Source: Leptospira_A sp046736045
GTDB taxonomy: Bacteria; Spirochaetota; Leptospiria; Leptospirales; Leptospiraceae
Assembly: GCF_046736045.1 (NCBI RefSeq)
Contig: NZ_CP177134.1
Location: 248,001-312,000, forward strand
Direction: 5' to 3'
DNA: 64,000 nucleotides
Positions 53,819 to 63,903 of this stretch are shown here, in pieces. Positions within the stretch are counted from its first letter, which is position 1. The number at the start of each line of letters is the position of its first letter. The notes under the pieces are model-generated. The model saw nothing but the letters and a program-made list of their open reading frames with translations. It made no database searches and had not been told where the DNA came from. Position numbers and translations under genes: made by a program.

Positions 53819-54847
53819 ATGAAAGTATTAAAAAAGAAGATCGGAGATGTTTTACAAATGCATTGTTACTCTCTGACAGTTTTATTATCTTTCACTTTAA
53901 GCTGCACATTAGTAAGTGAGAATAAAAACGAAACACCAAACCAAAGTTTATTGGTAATATTATTTTCTTCACCCACATCCCAACATTCCTCCGCAGAAAT
54001 CACAAATAGCACAAATGAAGATGGCGCAACCTTCCCTCCGGGAAGTCTGCCTTCGGATAACCCGGGTGATTGCGGAAACAGTTGTACTGAACTTGTTTAT
54101 GAAGAGAAAGCAGGGGATCCACCTCCTCTTCCTTTAGGTTCTCTCGTCGATAAGGAAATTTCTTTATTAAACGGAAGAATCAAAGCATTTATTCCCGCAT
54201 CTCCATTCAATACACGAATCAAAGTAACGGATACTCAACCGGGAAATTATATTTATTATTATTATGACCGCTATGCCAATATTAAAGCAGGAAGCACATA
54301 TGGGTATTGCTACCATGAATACGATCCGTTGTTAACTGACCAAGATTTCCCTTCAGACTGTATGCAAAATACGAATTATTTAGAAAAGTCGGCTCCTCCT
54401 TTCGGAACATACGTATATGTGTTCGATGATAAGGACGGTTATGAGGAATTCATTATTACTTATGATCTGGATAACTTAGGAAAATACAACGCAGGCTCTG
54501 ATCATCCGAAGCTTTTATTTAAATTTTTCAAACAACCGACACCTCTTAACCCGTATATAGTCATTGCCTCCAAAGACAATCGATATATCACTCGTGTGTT
54601 CATGACTTATCAAAAATTTGATGGTACGGAATATAAACATTTCTGTTCGCAAGAGTTCAGTTACTTGGGAAAAACTCTTACGAGAATTCATGCGAAGGCA
54701 ACAGCTTGTGAAGTAAATATACGCTCATTAACTGCACCCGATCTGAAAAAACTGAGAGTTCATCTGGAAGTCCATACCCTCAAGCTGGTAGCTGGAGTCG
54801 GGAAACTCTCCTTTCAATCTGCAATTTATTATTTTCCCGATTTATAA
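53819..54847 (+). CDS. Putative lipoprotein, hypothetical
   Basis: ATG 53819 has AGGAG upstream. The leader TVLLSFTLSCTLVS gives a lipobox. A Ser/Thr/Asn-rich linker follows, then a beta-rich region of about 240 residues with several Cys (CYHEYDPLLTDQDFPSDC). No known domain recognised. It stands 20 nt before the next lipoprotein gene, so the two may be co-expressed. Confidence 0.7.
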   Translation: MKVLKKKIGDVLQMHCYSLTVLLSFTLSCTLVSENKNETPNQSLLVILFSSPTSQHSSAEITNSTNEDGATFPPGSLPSDNPGDCGNSCTELVYEEKAGDPPPLPLGSLVDKEISLLNGRIKAFIPASPFNTRIKVTDTQPGNYIYYYYDRYANIKAGSTYGYCYHEYDPLLTDQDFPSDCMQNTNYLEKSAPPFGTYVYVFDDKDGYEEFIITYDLDNLGKYNAGSDHPKLLFKFFKQPTPLNPYIVIASKDNRYITRVFMTYQKFDGTEYKHFCSQEFSYLGKTLTRIHAKATACEVNIRSLTAPDLKKLRVHLEVHTLKLVAGVGKLSFQSAIYYFPDL

Positions 54848-54867
54848 AACCGAGGCCCAAGTTCACT

Positions 54868-56364
54868 ATGATAAAGAAAACCGACAATAATGTAATCGTC
54901 TCACCCGAAACAAATAGAACCAATATATCAAAACATATACTTGTTAGCTGTATTATAATATCGTTTTTTGCAAACTTTCTACTCAACTGCAAACCTCCGA
55001 TATTAGATGGTGCCTGTGATCCGCAAAGCGAAGGTTTCTTGATATCCCTTTTTTTAAAAGCATCACAAGGAGACCCGTCTTATTCCTGTTTTAATACCTC
55101 CGCTTCATCCGGTGAAAATTTGTTTACAGTCAAATATGCAAATGATTTTTTCACTTTGAGTCAAAACGAAGTCTTCAACGAAATCATACCTATCTCCTCA
55201 AAGCCAATCACAAAATGCGAAATCACTCCGAATTTACCGTCGGGACTCATCTTTGATAGTTTAACATGTGCGATCAAAGGAACTCCCATCTCCGGCCAAA
55301 TAACAAAGCGCTATACGATCACAGCTTATCATGAAGAAAAAGAAACAAAAATCAACCTGGACATAAAAGTCTTATATATTCCCAAATTCGTTTATGCAGC
55401 CAATTACACTGGAGGAAACATCAGTATTTATTCGATCAATCCCGCATCCGGTGCATTAGCGAATACCTTTACCAGAACAACGGGGGGAGGACCCAATTCT
55501 CTTGCCTTCAGTCCGGACAATCGGTTTTTAGCAGTTGCCAATCGGAATTCGCAAAACATCAGTATCTTTTCTGTGAACTCACTCAACGGAGATCTAACAC
55601 CTCAGTTTACCGTATCAGTAGGATTGATGGAAGCGATTGCAGTTGCTTACCACCCTTCAGGAAGTTATCTTTACGTTTGTACAAATTTGAATGTTCAAAC
55701 ATTTTCAGCAAACCAACTAACAGGTGCAATAACAAATACCGATACGGTAACTTTAACCGGTGGCACGAGTTCAATTGCAATTGACCCGATTGGAAAATTT
55801 CTTTATGTTCCTTTGTACAATGCCTCTACCATCGCAATTTTCAAAATCAACGAATCAAACGGATCACTCAGTCCTACCGATCCGCCGACAGTAAGCACAG
55901 GCATCAAACCGATATCCATTGATATGTCTGGGAACGGAAAAACAGTATACGTATTAAACGAAACCGATGAAACCGTAATCAATTACAAAGCTGATGAGAA
56001 TACGGGAATCCTCCGGCCAGGATCTCCTTCAACGGTAGCTACCGAACAATTTCCCCGTTCTCTCAATGCAGATCCGAAAGGTAGATTTATTTATGTTGCG
56101 AACGAAGATTCCTATAATATATCCGTCTTCCATATAAACCAAACAAATGGCAGCCTAACAGCGGCACCACCAATTGGATTAGCAACAAGTCCGAATGCAA
56201 TCACGGTAGATACCTCGGGAAAATTTGTTTATACTGCGAATTATTCTGCCGATACCATATCCGTCTTCACAATATCGCAAGAGACAGGTGCATTGACTGC
56301 CGGCACACCCGTTGGTGCGGGTTCAGGTCCCACTGCCATTATTACGATGGGGACAAACCCTTAG
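54868..56364 (+). CDS. Lipoprotein with putative Ig domain and lactonase-like seven-bladed propeller
   Basis: A hydrophobic leader (CIIISFFANFLLNCKPP) with lipobox is followed by a putative-Ig-type domain (PNLPSGLIFDSLTCAIKGTP, residues about 110-165). YVTN/lactonase-like repeats then fill residues about 170-495 (FVYAANYTGGNISIYSINP, FLAVANRNSQNISIFSV, FIYVANEDSYNISVFHI). The propeller class includes 6-phosphogluconolactonase, but here it is exported, so a binding or surface role is more likely. Confidence 0.85.
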   Translation: MIKKTDNNVIVSPETNRTNISKHILVSCIIISFFANFLLNCKPPILDGACDPQSEGFLISLFLKASQGDPSYSCFNTSASSGENLFTVKYANDFFTLSQNEVFNEIIPISSKPITKCEITPNLPSGLIFDSLTCAIKGTPISGQITKRYTITAYHEEKETKINLDIKVLYIPKFVYAANYTGGNISIYSINPASGALANTFTRTTGGGPNSLAFSPDNRFLAVANRNSQNISIFSVNSLNGDLTPQFTVSVGLMEAIAVAYHPSGSYLYVCTNLNVQTFSANQLTGAITNTDTVTLTGGTSSIAIDPIGKFLYVPLYNASTIAIFKINESNGSLSPTDPPTVSTGIKPISIDMSGNGKTVYVLNETDETVINYKADENTGILRPGSPSTVATEQFPRSLNADPKGRFIYVANEDSYNISVFHINQTNGSLTAAPPIGLATSPNAITVDTSGKFVYTANYSADTISVFTISQETGALTAGTPVGAGSGPTAIITMGTNP

Positions 56365-56386
56365 ACAAATATCGAAGGTCCAATTG

Positions 56387-56869
56387 ATGAAAATTAAATA
56401 TAAACTGATAACTGTCGTATTAGCAATGTTTTATACATGTAACGGGAGTTTTTCCAAGATTCCTATCGTTTGGCAAAATGATTTGAAATTGACTTATCAT
56501 TTTTCCGGAGGCCACTCCATGGATTTTCAAAAAATTGAAATTGATCGTAAAACACTTCGTTATCACAAAAAATATTTCGACGGAACAAGTTATCAGGAAT
56601 CAGATAAACAATTTCCTATTGAAGAAGCGGACCTAAATGATCTATTGGATGTGCTTCGCAAGAACGATGCAGACTGCATTCGAATGGAAAAAACGGAAGT
56701 TCTCTATTATGATGCCCCGTCATTTACATTAAGATTGGAAAAAGGAAACGAACAACTCATCAACCTTTCCAACGGTGCTCATTATATATTGCCCAAAACA
56801 TATTATGAACGTTATCGAAATATAATCAATCGGATTGAGATGACTGCCAATCGCATGAAGGAAAGATAA
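56387..56869 (+). CDS. Small lipoprotein, hypothetical
   Basis: ATG 56387 begins a leader KYKLITVVLAMFYTCNGS with a Cys at the expected lipobox place. The mature part of about 140 residues is charged, with no known motif. An upstream in-frame stretch overlaps the propeller gene and was left out. Confidence 0.6.
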   Translation: MKIKYKLITVVLAMFYTCNGSFSKIPIVWQNDLKLTYHFSGGHSMDFQKIEIDRKTLRYHKKYFDGTSYQESDKQFPIEEADLNDLLDVLRKNDADCIRMEKTEVLYYDAPSFTLRLEKGNEQLINLSNGAHYILPKTYYERYRNIINRIEMTANRMKER

Positions 56870-56947
56870 AACGAATATATTTGCAATTCTCACAAAACTC
56901 CGATTAGTATTGACACAACAAAGTCAGTCTCATTTTTACTTGTATAT

Positions 56948-58255
56948 TCAGAATTTCCAAGATCCTATTTGAAACTTGGATCGTTGCTTTCTAAAAAGAA
57001 CATACAAATCCCTAATTAGAAAATTCAACTGATCCCACAAAAGATAAAGAGCAACAACGAACCAAAAGAAAATTTTACCTTCTTCATCAATCAAATCAAA
57101 ACTGATCACAAACGGCCTAAAGATTGGGCTAAATTCGGGAACATACCAACAAAGAAATTCAAGTTTATAATTGCCTTCTTTGCATACATTCGCATTTTCC
57201 AGACCATGAAAAATACCGGAAAATCCTACCCATAGAGAGATAAGAACTGCAATCATTAAAATCAATCTTCCGACAACTGACTTCCCGCGTTCAGGCAAAT
57301 GCAAAGCGATCAGGAAGGAAGAAAGTATGGAACAGAACAGAAAAAATCTCGGTCCCCAAAACCATCCGCCATACCAAGACCACCAACCTGCATAGACAAT
57401 AACAAGTCCCAATACGAAGATTCGGGAAGAAAGAAAGATCTGAAGATTTTTCAAATGATTACGATTCGTATCTTTATTTTTTTTATAAGGAAGAAAAATG
57501 CCGGGTGTAAAAAAAATCAGTCCTTTTCCAAAGGATAAAAATATGGATAAAATTCCAAAAACGATCGGATAACTGAAGCCGGGTATGCCCGAATAAGGAA
57601 GTATCGTTTTATTTCCGAAATCATTTTGATATCCTGTTTGAAAGTTTCGCCTAATATACATTTCCAATAAAATAATTGTTACGGACAAAATAGGAATCAA
57701 GAGATATCGGAATTGTTTTTTTTCAAAGGAAATCAATAAACACAAAGCGGAAAATCCGATCAGAGTCGGAGGCGTATTTGCGACAGAGAGTGATCCGAAA
57801 ATTCCTCCTACGATGAAACAATCTTTAATCAAAAAAATGATTGCGAGAAACATAAGTAGTGAAGAAAAAACTTCGCCGTAAAACTCGTGTATATGTTTGG
57901 TAAACATACTTCCCGTTACAATAAGAAGAGAGAAGTTAAGAAAAAAGCGATTGCTCCAATTTTCTTTTTTAACCTGAAAGACATACAGAGTGAACAAAGA
58001 CAAAACAAGCAGAATGATATTATAATATTTCATACATTCTTTAGGATCTTGGTTGAAAAACTTTGCAATCAACCAAAGTGGAAATGAAAAAAACGGCCCA
58101 ATGATTGAATACTTGGAACTATCGATCCCCTTCCCTTCGAAAAATCCAACGGCAGATTCATATCGACTGAGTCCATCCACATCAATAACGAAGTTGCCTT
58201 GCAATAAAATGATAAATCCCAAACCAAGCAGGAAAAACCCGAATTTCATTCTCAT
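56948..58255 (-). CDS. Polytopic membrane protein, GT-C glycosyltransferase-like
   Basis: About ten membrane segments. An early DVDGLSRYES loop after the first membrane segment and AGWWSWYGGWFWGPRFF near residue 310 are typical of GT-C (mannosyltransferase-like) membrane enzymes seen in Leptospira, where an acidic first loop binds a lipid-linked sugar donor. The donor and acceptor are unknown; a role in glycosylation of lipid or protein is inferred. Confidence 0.65.
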   Translation of the reverse strand: MRMKFGFFLLGLGFIILLQGNFVIDVDGLSRYESAVGFFEGKGIDSSKYSIIGPFFSFPLWLIAKFFNQDPKECMKYYNIILLVLSLFTLYVFQVKKENWSNRFFLNFSLLIVTGSMFTKHIHEFYGEVFSSLLMFLAIIFLIKDCFIVGGIFGSLSVANTPPTLIGFSALCLLISFEKKQFRYLLIPILSVTIILLEMYIRRNFQTGYQNDFGNKTILPYSGIPGFSYPIVFGILSIFLSFGKGLIFFTPGIFLPYKKNKDTNRNHLKNLQIFLSSRIFVLGLVIVYAGWWSWYGGWFWGPRFFLFCSILSSFLIALHLPERGKSVVGRLILMIAVLISLWVGFSGIFHGLENANVCKEGNYKLEFLCWYVPEFSPIFRPFVISFDLIDEEGKIFFWFVVALYLLWDQLNFLIRDLYVLFRKQRSKFQIGSWKF

Positions 58256-58335
58256 TGATTACTTGATTCTCCTCATAGGGGATTGATCTCCAAAAAATTT
58301 ATAATGATTCAGACGAAGCAAACGAGCATCCGTAC

Positions 58336-59622
58336 TTAGTTAATGAAACATTTCCAGTATCCGGATATTTTGCCATTTCGGACAAGCATCACTTCACCCA
58401 TTTCCGCCATTACTTTTTCACTTTGTGTGGGACGAAAAAAAACATAATCATCCGGATTCAAATCGGTCAACCTACTTCCGTTCAAAATTCCCTGATTGGT
58501 ACTAGCACCAAACAGACTGTTATCGAAGAGTCCACCGGGAGATTCTTTTTTTGCCAAGTAAGCCCCGCCGTATGTAAAATAAGTTACCTGTAAATTCGGA
58601 TTCCATAGAGGGAATAGAAACGAAAGTTTTTCTAAAAATGGGATATTCGTTCCTTCCAATTTCTTTAACACCGGTGCTGCGATGAACAATGCGGGCTTGT
58701 GCTCTTTTAATGTAATTACATCGAAGTCAGTAGGCATAACCAATGCAGAGCCGACTGAGATATCATTTACGATCCTATTTTCTTTTTGATAGAACCGATA
58801 TGTTTTGCTCCCTCCTCCATTTAATATAAGCTCTTTTTCAAATAAGGACGGGAATGATTTTTTTCCTTCTAAGATAAATTCTTCATAACGTGCAAGGGAA
58901 GATAGTAATGCTTTTTCAATCGCTTCGTTTTTGTCTCCGAATAAGTTCGGGACGGAAGCTACATGAGGCTCGTAACCCATAAAACCATCAAAGCGGAGAT
59001 GGTCTTGATTTTTATAAATGAAATCCAAAGCGGTCCCGGATGATTCTTTACTTGCGAAACCTCCCCGGTGCAATCCTACATCGATTTCGAATACAATACT
59101 TAGATTTAGATTTTTCTTTTTTGCGAAATCCAAATACTGAGTAAGTCTGGCTTCCGTGTCTACCAACCAGTGAATCTTTTGAAATTTATCGGGATTTGTT
59201 TTTTTATGTACATCTTCCAATGCACGGATGGGCATTGGTTTTCCCAAAAGTATATCAAAGGAGGAAAATTCGGGATCACCAAGCAACATCACAAGGTCAC
59301 CCGAATGGAAAACCATTAATCTTTTAGAATAAGTGAATTTTATAATATATCGAAGTAAATCCAAGGAAGGAAGGGACTTAACAACGATTCTATAATTTAA
59401 AGGAGGCGGCAGGTTTTCGGAGAGAGTTTTTAGGTTTTGATCCAACCTGTCCAAATCCAAGATGACCGTCGGTTTACCGAATCCTTTCTCTCTCAATTCC
59501 CTGTTTAATTTTGAGAAATATCCGGAGTAAGGAGAACCTTCATCGGAAGGCCTCAAAAAAAATACAAACAGGATCGTTAATAAAACAACGAAAAAGATAC
59601 GTAAAGATTTACTATGAAACAT
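58336..59622 (-). CDS. Membrane-anchored alanine racemase-fold PLP enzyme (DSD1/D-threonine aldolase-like)
   Basis: A fold-type III PLP barrel is indicated by PTVILDLDRLDQNL and RIVVKSLPS with Lys82 as likely PLP lysine, plus EIDVGLHRGGF, FMGYEPHVA and NGGGSKTYR. The C-terminal part resembles the putative serine dehydratase domain of DSD1 enzymes. Unlike typical cytosolic relatives, it begins with a membrane segment (LRIFFVVLLTILFVFFL), so it would act outside the cytoplasm. Substrate: a D-hydroxy-amino acid is likely but unproven. Confidence 0.75.
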   Translation of the reverse strand: MFHSKSLRIFFVVLLTILFVFFLRPSDEGSPYSGYFSKLNRELREKGFGKPTVILDLDRLDQNLKTLSENLPPPLNYRIVVKSLPSLDLLRYIIKFTYSKRLMVFHSGDLVMLLGDPEFSSFDILLGKPMPIRALEDVHKKTNPDKFQKIHWLVDTEARLTQYLDFAKKKNLNLSIVFEIDVGLHRGGFASKESSGTALDFIYKNQDHLRFDGFMGYEPHVASVPNLFGDKNEAIEKALLSSLARYEEFILEGKKSFPSLFEKELILNGGGSKTYRFYQKENRIVNDISVGSALVMPTDFDVITLKEHKPALFIAAPVLKKLEGTNIPFLEKLSFLFPLWNPNLQVTYFTYGGAYLAKKESPGGLFDNSLFGASTNQGILNGSRLTDLNPDDYVFFRPTQSEKVMAEMGEVMLVRNGKISGYWKCFIN

Positions 59623-59709
59623 TGGTAGATTGATTCTTCCCGAAAGTAGAATTACGAGAACTCTAACCGATCCCGAAAGAAATCCAGCACTATTTCTTTT
59701 TCACAAAAA

Positions 59710-60207
59710 TCATTTTTCTTTGAAAGTTTGGAAATACTTGCTATTGTTCCAGGCAGTTACTTTATTCCCTTTCATTCCATTATTCCAAAGAGAATAAAAA
59801 GCCCCTAGGCCAAACTTTGCGGCAAATTCTTTGTATTCTTCCGTTCTAGGAAGAAATTGCCATGTGCGTTGACCATCGTAAAGTCCCGAAGCTAAACAGA
59901 CAGCCTTGTTTTCCTTTTTTTCTATACGGATATAATACTCCGGTGTTTCCGAACAATCATAACGCCCACTAACAATAATTTGTGTCCCCTCCTTTACTTC
60001 GGATACTCCCGTTACTACATCGATCCAACCGCTTCCCCCTGCACTTTCAGAGGCCAGATCCGTTACCAAACTACTTTCATTCCAGGCGGCACAAAGCTTC
60101 TCTGAAAATTTTGCGGAAACTGAATCTGCATTCAAAGAAAGAGAAATCGAAATCCATAACACGAGAAAGGCGGATAATTGAATCAATGATACTTGTCTTT
60201 TTTTCAT
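59710..60207 (-). CDS. Exported hypothetical protein, 165 aa
   Basis: A signal peptide (LIQLSAFLVLWISISLSLNADS) precedes a 140-residue mature protein with Trp-rich strands (GSGWIDVVTGV; GQRTWQFLPR) and three Cys. No known family recognised. It lies 87 nt before the PLP-enzyme gene on the same strand and may be co-transcribed with it. Confidence 0.65.
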   Translation of the reverse strand: MKKRQVSLIQLSAFLVLWISISLSLNADSVSAKFSEKLCAAWNESSLVTDLASESAGGSGWIDVVTGVSEVKEGTQIIVSGRYDCSETPEYYIRIEKKENKAVCLASGLYDGQRTWQFLPRTEEYKEFAAKFGLGAFYSLWNNGMKGNKVTAWNNSKYFQTFKEK

Positions 60208-60396
60208 GACCCTGTTTTGAATGATTGGGTGAATAAAAGCGATTTTAAATCTTTTTAGTAGTTAGAGAATCAAAAAAAACAAGTCGAATTTGTTTAATAT
60301 AATAAACAATTTACCAACCGACTCTCATCTTTTTCGTTGAGTAACAAATTAAAACTTAAATTTATCCGTTATCCGGGAAACTATGTTTGATATCAT

Positions 60397-61953
60397 ATGA
60401 AACGCATAAAAATCCTATTGTATATTTTCTCTTCGCTGCTTCTAATTGCAGGCCTGCTTTATTTCAATCGATTGTTCATACTTCGTTATTCATTGGGCTG
60501 GATCACCGATATACGTTTTCCAAGAGAACCGAACCATCCTGTTCCCTGGATATCCGGACCAGATCAACAAAAACCGCTTAATAAAGAGCGCCCACCCAAC
60601 ATAATTTTGATAATGGCGGATGATTTGGGATTTAACGATGTAACCGCCTATGGCGGCGGTTATGCTGACCTTCAGGAAGATATCCATCGCGCTTTGGTGT
60701 TGAGTTTACTCCAACTCCCGGAGCATTGGCACGAGTCGGGGAGGATTTGTACGACGACCCCAATCGATTGTACCCGGTGATCATTGATAAGGAAAAAGCG
60801 GAAAAATCCAAAAGTTTCAACGAATTGGGTATGCCTACATCAGAAGTAACTATTGCTGAAGTTTTGAAATCGAAAGGTTACCATTCCGTACATATTGGCA
60901 AATGGCATCTGGGAAGCACGGAAGAGATGCGTCCCCAACAAACAAGGGTTTAATGAATCTCTCTTTATGGAAAGCGGCTTGTATCTGCCTACGAACAATC
61001 CGAATGTTATCAACTCTAAGCAGGAGTTTGATCCCATTGATAAATTTCTTTGGCCGAATATGCGGTTTGGAGTAAGCTATAACGGAGGAAAATGGTTCGA
61101 ACCGAGCAAATATCTTACTGATTATTTTACAGATGAAGCGATAAAAGTCATAGAAAAGAATAAAAACCGTCCCTTCTTTTTATTCCTAGCGCACTGGGCC
61201 GTGCATACTCCTTTACAAGCGAGTAAAGAGGATTATGATTCACTATCCCACATTCCCAATCACAGAAAACGGGTTTACCTGAGCATGATTCGTTCTCTGG
61301 ATAGAAGCGTTGGAAGAATTTTAAAAGCAGTCAAAGAAGAAGGTTTGGAAGAAAATACCGTCATCATATTCACAAGTGATAATGGTGCGCCGAATTATAT
61401 CGGCCTTCCCGATGTGAATCGTCCGTATCGCGGATGGAAGCTTACTTTTTTCCAAGGTGGTATCCGTGTTCCTTATTTGGCAAAATGGCCGGGACATATA
61501 AAGCCTGGCACTAAATATGATCAGCCCATCACCAATATTGATATCCTTCCTACATTAGCCGATGCTGCCGGAGCAAAATTACCGACTGACAGGCTGATTA
61601 ACGGTGTTAATTTATTACCCTTCCCCAAAGGTAGAACATCTCAAAAACAGAGAGCGCTTTTTTGGAGTGATGGATATTATCAGACGGTGCAATTCAAAGG
61701 ATGGAAATTAATAAGAACGGAAAAACCGAACAAAAAATGGTTGTTCAATCTAAGTTCGGATCCGACAGAAAAAAATAATCTAATTACAGAATATTCGGAT
61801 AAACGAATCGAACTGGAAAATTTATTATTAAATCATAATAAACAGATGATAAAACCACTCTGGCCTTCTTTTATTGAGTTTCCCGTTTCGATTGACAAGA
61901 CCTTGGATCAGAAGCAGGAAGAAGAAGATGAATATACCTATTGGGTAAATTGA
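60397..61953 (+). pseudogene. Sulfatase pseudogene lacking the catalytic Cys region
   Basis: The first frame gives a membrane anchor and the sulfatase metal-binding start PPNIILIMADDLGFNDV..YGGGYAD. The sequence then jumps frame near 60665 to GRYPSRFGVEFTPTPG and IGKWHLGSTEEMRP. It shifts again near 60935 to NKQGFNESLF, HWAVHTPLQA, FTSDNGAPN and the rest. In intact sulfatases a stretch of several dozen residues between YGGG..D and TGRYP.RFG holds C-x-P-S-R, whose Cys becomes formylglycine; it is missing. So two lesions, one a deletion removing the active site. The rest is well preserved, suggesting recent loss. Confidence 0.88.
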
Positions 61954-61954
61954 A

Positions 61955-62908
61955 ATGACAAAATTATCAAAGGCGATTGGTTTGAGTATTCTATATATTG
62001 CTTTTTATAATTGTACCTTTATAAAAAATCTTTCCGGAAATAGAACGGATTCTTGCAGCTTGCCGGAACCCAAAGAACAGGGAATTCATGCAGGAATGGT
62101 ATGGATTCCTTCGGGAAAATTCGAAAATACGGACAAGGTTTATCCTGAAGAATCTTCGGCAAAATCGGAAACGATATCCGGTTTTTGGATGGATCGCACG
62201 GAAACGACAAATGATGAATTTGCAAATTTCATTCGTGAAACAGGCTATATAACGGAAGCCGAAGTTTCACAGATTTTTCAAGAAAACAAAAAATCAAACG
62301 GCAATTCATATGAAGCCGGTTCGGTGGTGTTTCAGCAACCAAAAACGGAAAAATATAATCATCACCCATTGGAATGGTGGAACTTTATTCATGGAGCTAA
62401 CTGGCGTCATCCGACAGGTCCTGATTCTTCGATTGATGGCAAGGGATCTTATCCCGTTGTGGCAGTAAGCTACAAGGATGCCAATGCCTATGCAATCTGG
62501 AAAGGGCGTACTCTACCTTCGGAATCCGAATGGGAGTGGGCTTCCAGCGGAGGAATCCCTAATCTAACTCAAAGTTCCCAGCCGAAGGATGCCAATACCT
62601 GGCAAGGAGATTTCCCGATTCATGACGAGGGGATTGACGGGTTTCGCGGTATTTCACCTGTAGGTTGCTATGCGAGCAACGAATTCGGATTGTACGATAT
62701 GATTGGAAATGTATGGGAATATACATCCGATGTTTGGAAACCGCAAAATCCGACGATTGAAACGAAAAATTATGTAATCAAAGGAGGATCTTACTTATGT
62801 TCACCGAATTATTGCAAAAGATACAGATCAGCGGCAAGACAACCGCAAGAAGATCATCTTGCTTCAAACCATATCGGATTTCGGACGATTCTACGAGAGA
62901 GCTTTTAA
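61955..62908 (+). CDS. Formylglycine-generating enzyme family protein (SUMF1-like)
   Basis: A leader ending in YNCTF suggests a lipoprotein. The FGE domain follows: HAGMVWIPSGKF, MDRTETTNDEFANFIRETGY, HHPLEWWNFIHGANWRHP, PVVAVSYKDANAYAIWKGRTLPSE.EWE, and GGSYLCSPNYCKRYRSAARQ. Cys282 and Cys287 match the redox-active pair Cys336/Cys341 of human FGE. It should convert a sulfatase Cys to formylglycine in the periplasm. It lies 1 nt after the sulfatase pseudogene, which lost the target Cys; its remaining substrate must be elsewhere, if any. Confidence 0.88.
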   Translation: MTKLSKAIGLSILYIAFYNCTFIKNLSGNRTDSCSLPEPKEQGIHAGMVWIPSGKFENTDKVYPEESSAKSETISGFWMDRTETTNDEFANFIRETGYITEAEVSQIFQENKKSNGNSYEAGSVVFQQPKTEKYNHHPLEWWNFIHGANWRHPTGPDSSIDGKGSYPVVAVSYKDANAYAIWKGRTLPSESEWEWASSGGIPNLTQSSQPKDANTWQGDFPIHDEGIDGFRGISPVGCYASNEFGLYDMIGNVWEYTSDVWKPQNPTIETKNYVIKGGSYLCSPNYCKRYRSAARQPQEDHLASNHIGFRTILRESF

Positions 62909-63003
62909 TTTAATGGAGTCAGCCTTAGGGAGTTCTTAAAAAGAATTTGCAATATTCATATTCTTTCTTTAAAGTAGTCCTGCAATTAAATTAAAGTTCA
63001 CAA

Positions 63004-63804
63004 ATGTCAAACGCAATTATCAGTTATAAAGCTTCGTTCATTGATGGGCATGTTTTCATCGAAATACCTCAAACAAATAAAAACCTTCTCCGTGCTCTCA
63101 TTGATACCGGCTCATCAACAACATTATCATCGTCTCACAAGATACTGAACCTTTGCGGAAGTGAGTTCAACACAAGTCAAAGTGAATTATTCGGAGCCAG
63201 CACTCACAATCTGGAAGATCTGATCGGACAAAAAATCGATTATCTCATTGGCAATGACGTATTGTGCCAGTTTAGTTTTGAGATTAGAAAAAACAAAATG
63301 TCATTCTATAGTATAAATACAGCCGAGCCTGAAATGGATCCGGTCAATGGATCAATCGAATGCGAATTAATCAGCTATCCATTGGATCGATTGATGACTC
63401 TACCTATTATGAAAGTGGAGACTCCTTTCAAGACTTCGAAAATGTATTTTGACACTGGCGCCAAACTTTCCTATGGTTCCAAAAAATGGTTCTCTTCCAT
63501 ACCAAAAGACGGAAGCTCTTTGAATGGAACCAGGTTTTTAGGCAAAGAAGATGATTTCCATCCTTCTATCGGAAAGTTCAAAAGTGAAATTTATTCCATG
63601 CCAGTTGTCATAACCAGTGATTCTTTGGGAGCCGAACGAGGGTTTAACGGCAGTGCTCAATTGAATATGAAATTCGGAATATTACCAAAAAGGCTGGATT
63701 ACATGGTGACTACGTTTGAGGGAGTAGAAGGAATATTCGGATCAGAATTGTTGGAATATTGCAATTCTATCTTTCTGACAAATGATAGAATGTACATCTA
63801 TTAA
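63004..63804 (+). CDS. Two-lobed aspartic-protease-like protein
   Basis: Two retropepsin-like halves can be seen. The first has ALIDTGSSTTL (Asp34) and YLIGNDVL; the second has MYFDTGAKLSY (Asp150) and GIFGSELLEY. Each D-T-G plus hydrophobic-hydrophobic-Gly motif is what one lobe of an aspartic protease needs. Together they would form a pepsin-like single-chain pair in only 266 residues. No signal peptide is visible, so it is cytosolic. Substrate unknown; proteolysis is inferred. Confidence 0.65.
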   Translation: MSNAIISYKASFIDGHVFIEIPQTNKNLLRALIDTGSSTTLSSSHKILNLCGSEFNTSQSELFGASTHNLEDLIGQKIDYLIGNDVLCQFSFEIRKNKMSFYSINTAEPEMDPVNGSIECELISYPLDRLMTLPIMKVETPFKTSKMYFDTGAKLSYGSKKWFSSIPKDGSSLNGTRFLGKEDDFHPSIGKFKSEIYSMPVVITSDSLGAERGFNGSAQLNMKFGILPKRLDYMVTTFEGVEGIFGSELLEYCNSIFLTNDRMYIY

Positions 63805-63852
63805 AACTAATTCGATTTAATTAGATAAAATAAAAGCAAACAAAACCTAGCG

Positions 63853-63893
63853 GTATTGGAAGTGGGCAAGTATCACCCATTCACTCCCAATAC
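63853..63893. terminator. Hairpin between convergent genes
   Basis: GTATTGG (63853-63859) pairs with CCAATAC (63887-63893), with inner pairing AGTG/CACT. It lies between the stop of the aspartic-protease-like gene and the stop of the minus-strand repeat gene. Confidence 0.55.
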
Positions 63894-63903
63894 TCAAATT
63901 GGC

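Noticed and set aside
53581..53820. Minus-strand open frame of 79 codons between two lipoprotein genes
   Set aside because: It overlaps a clear terminator and the start of the next gene, has no ribosome-binding site and no recognisable composition; probably chance.
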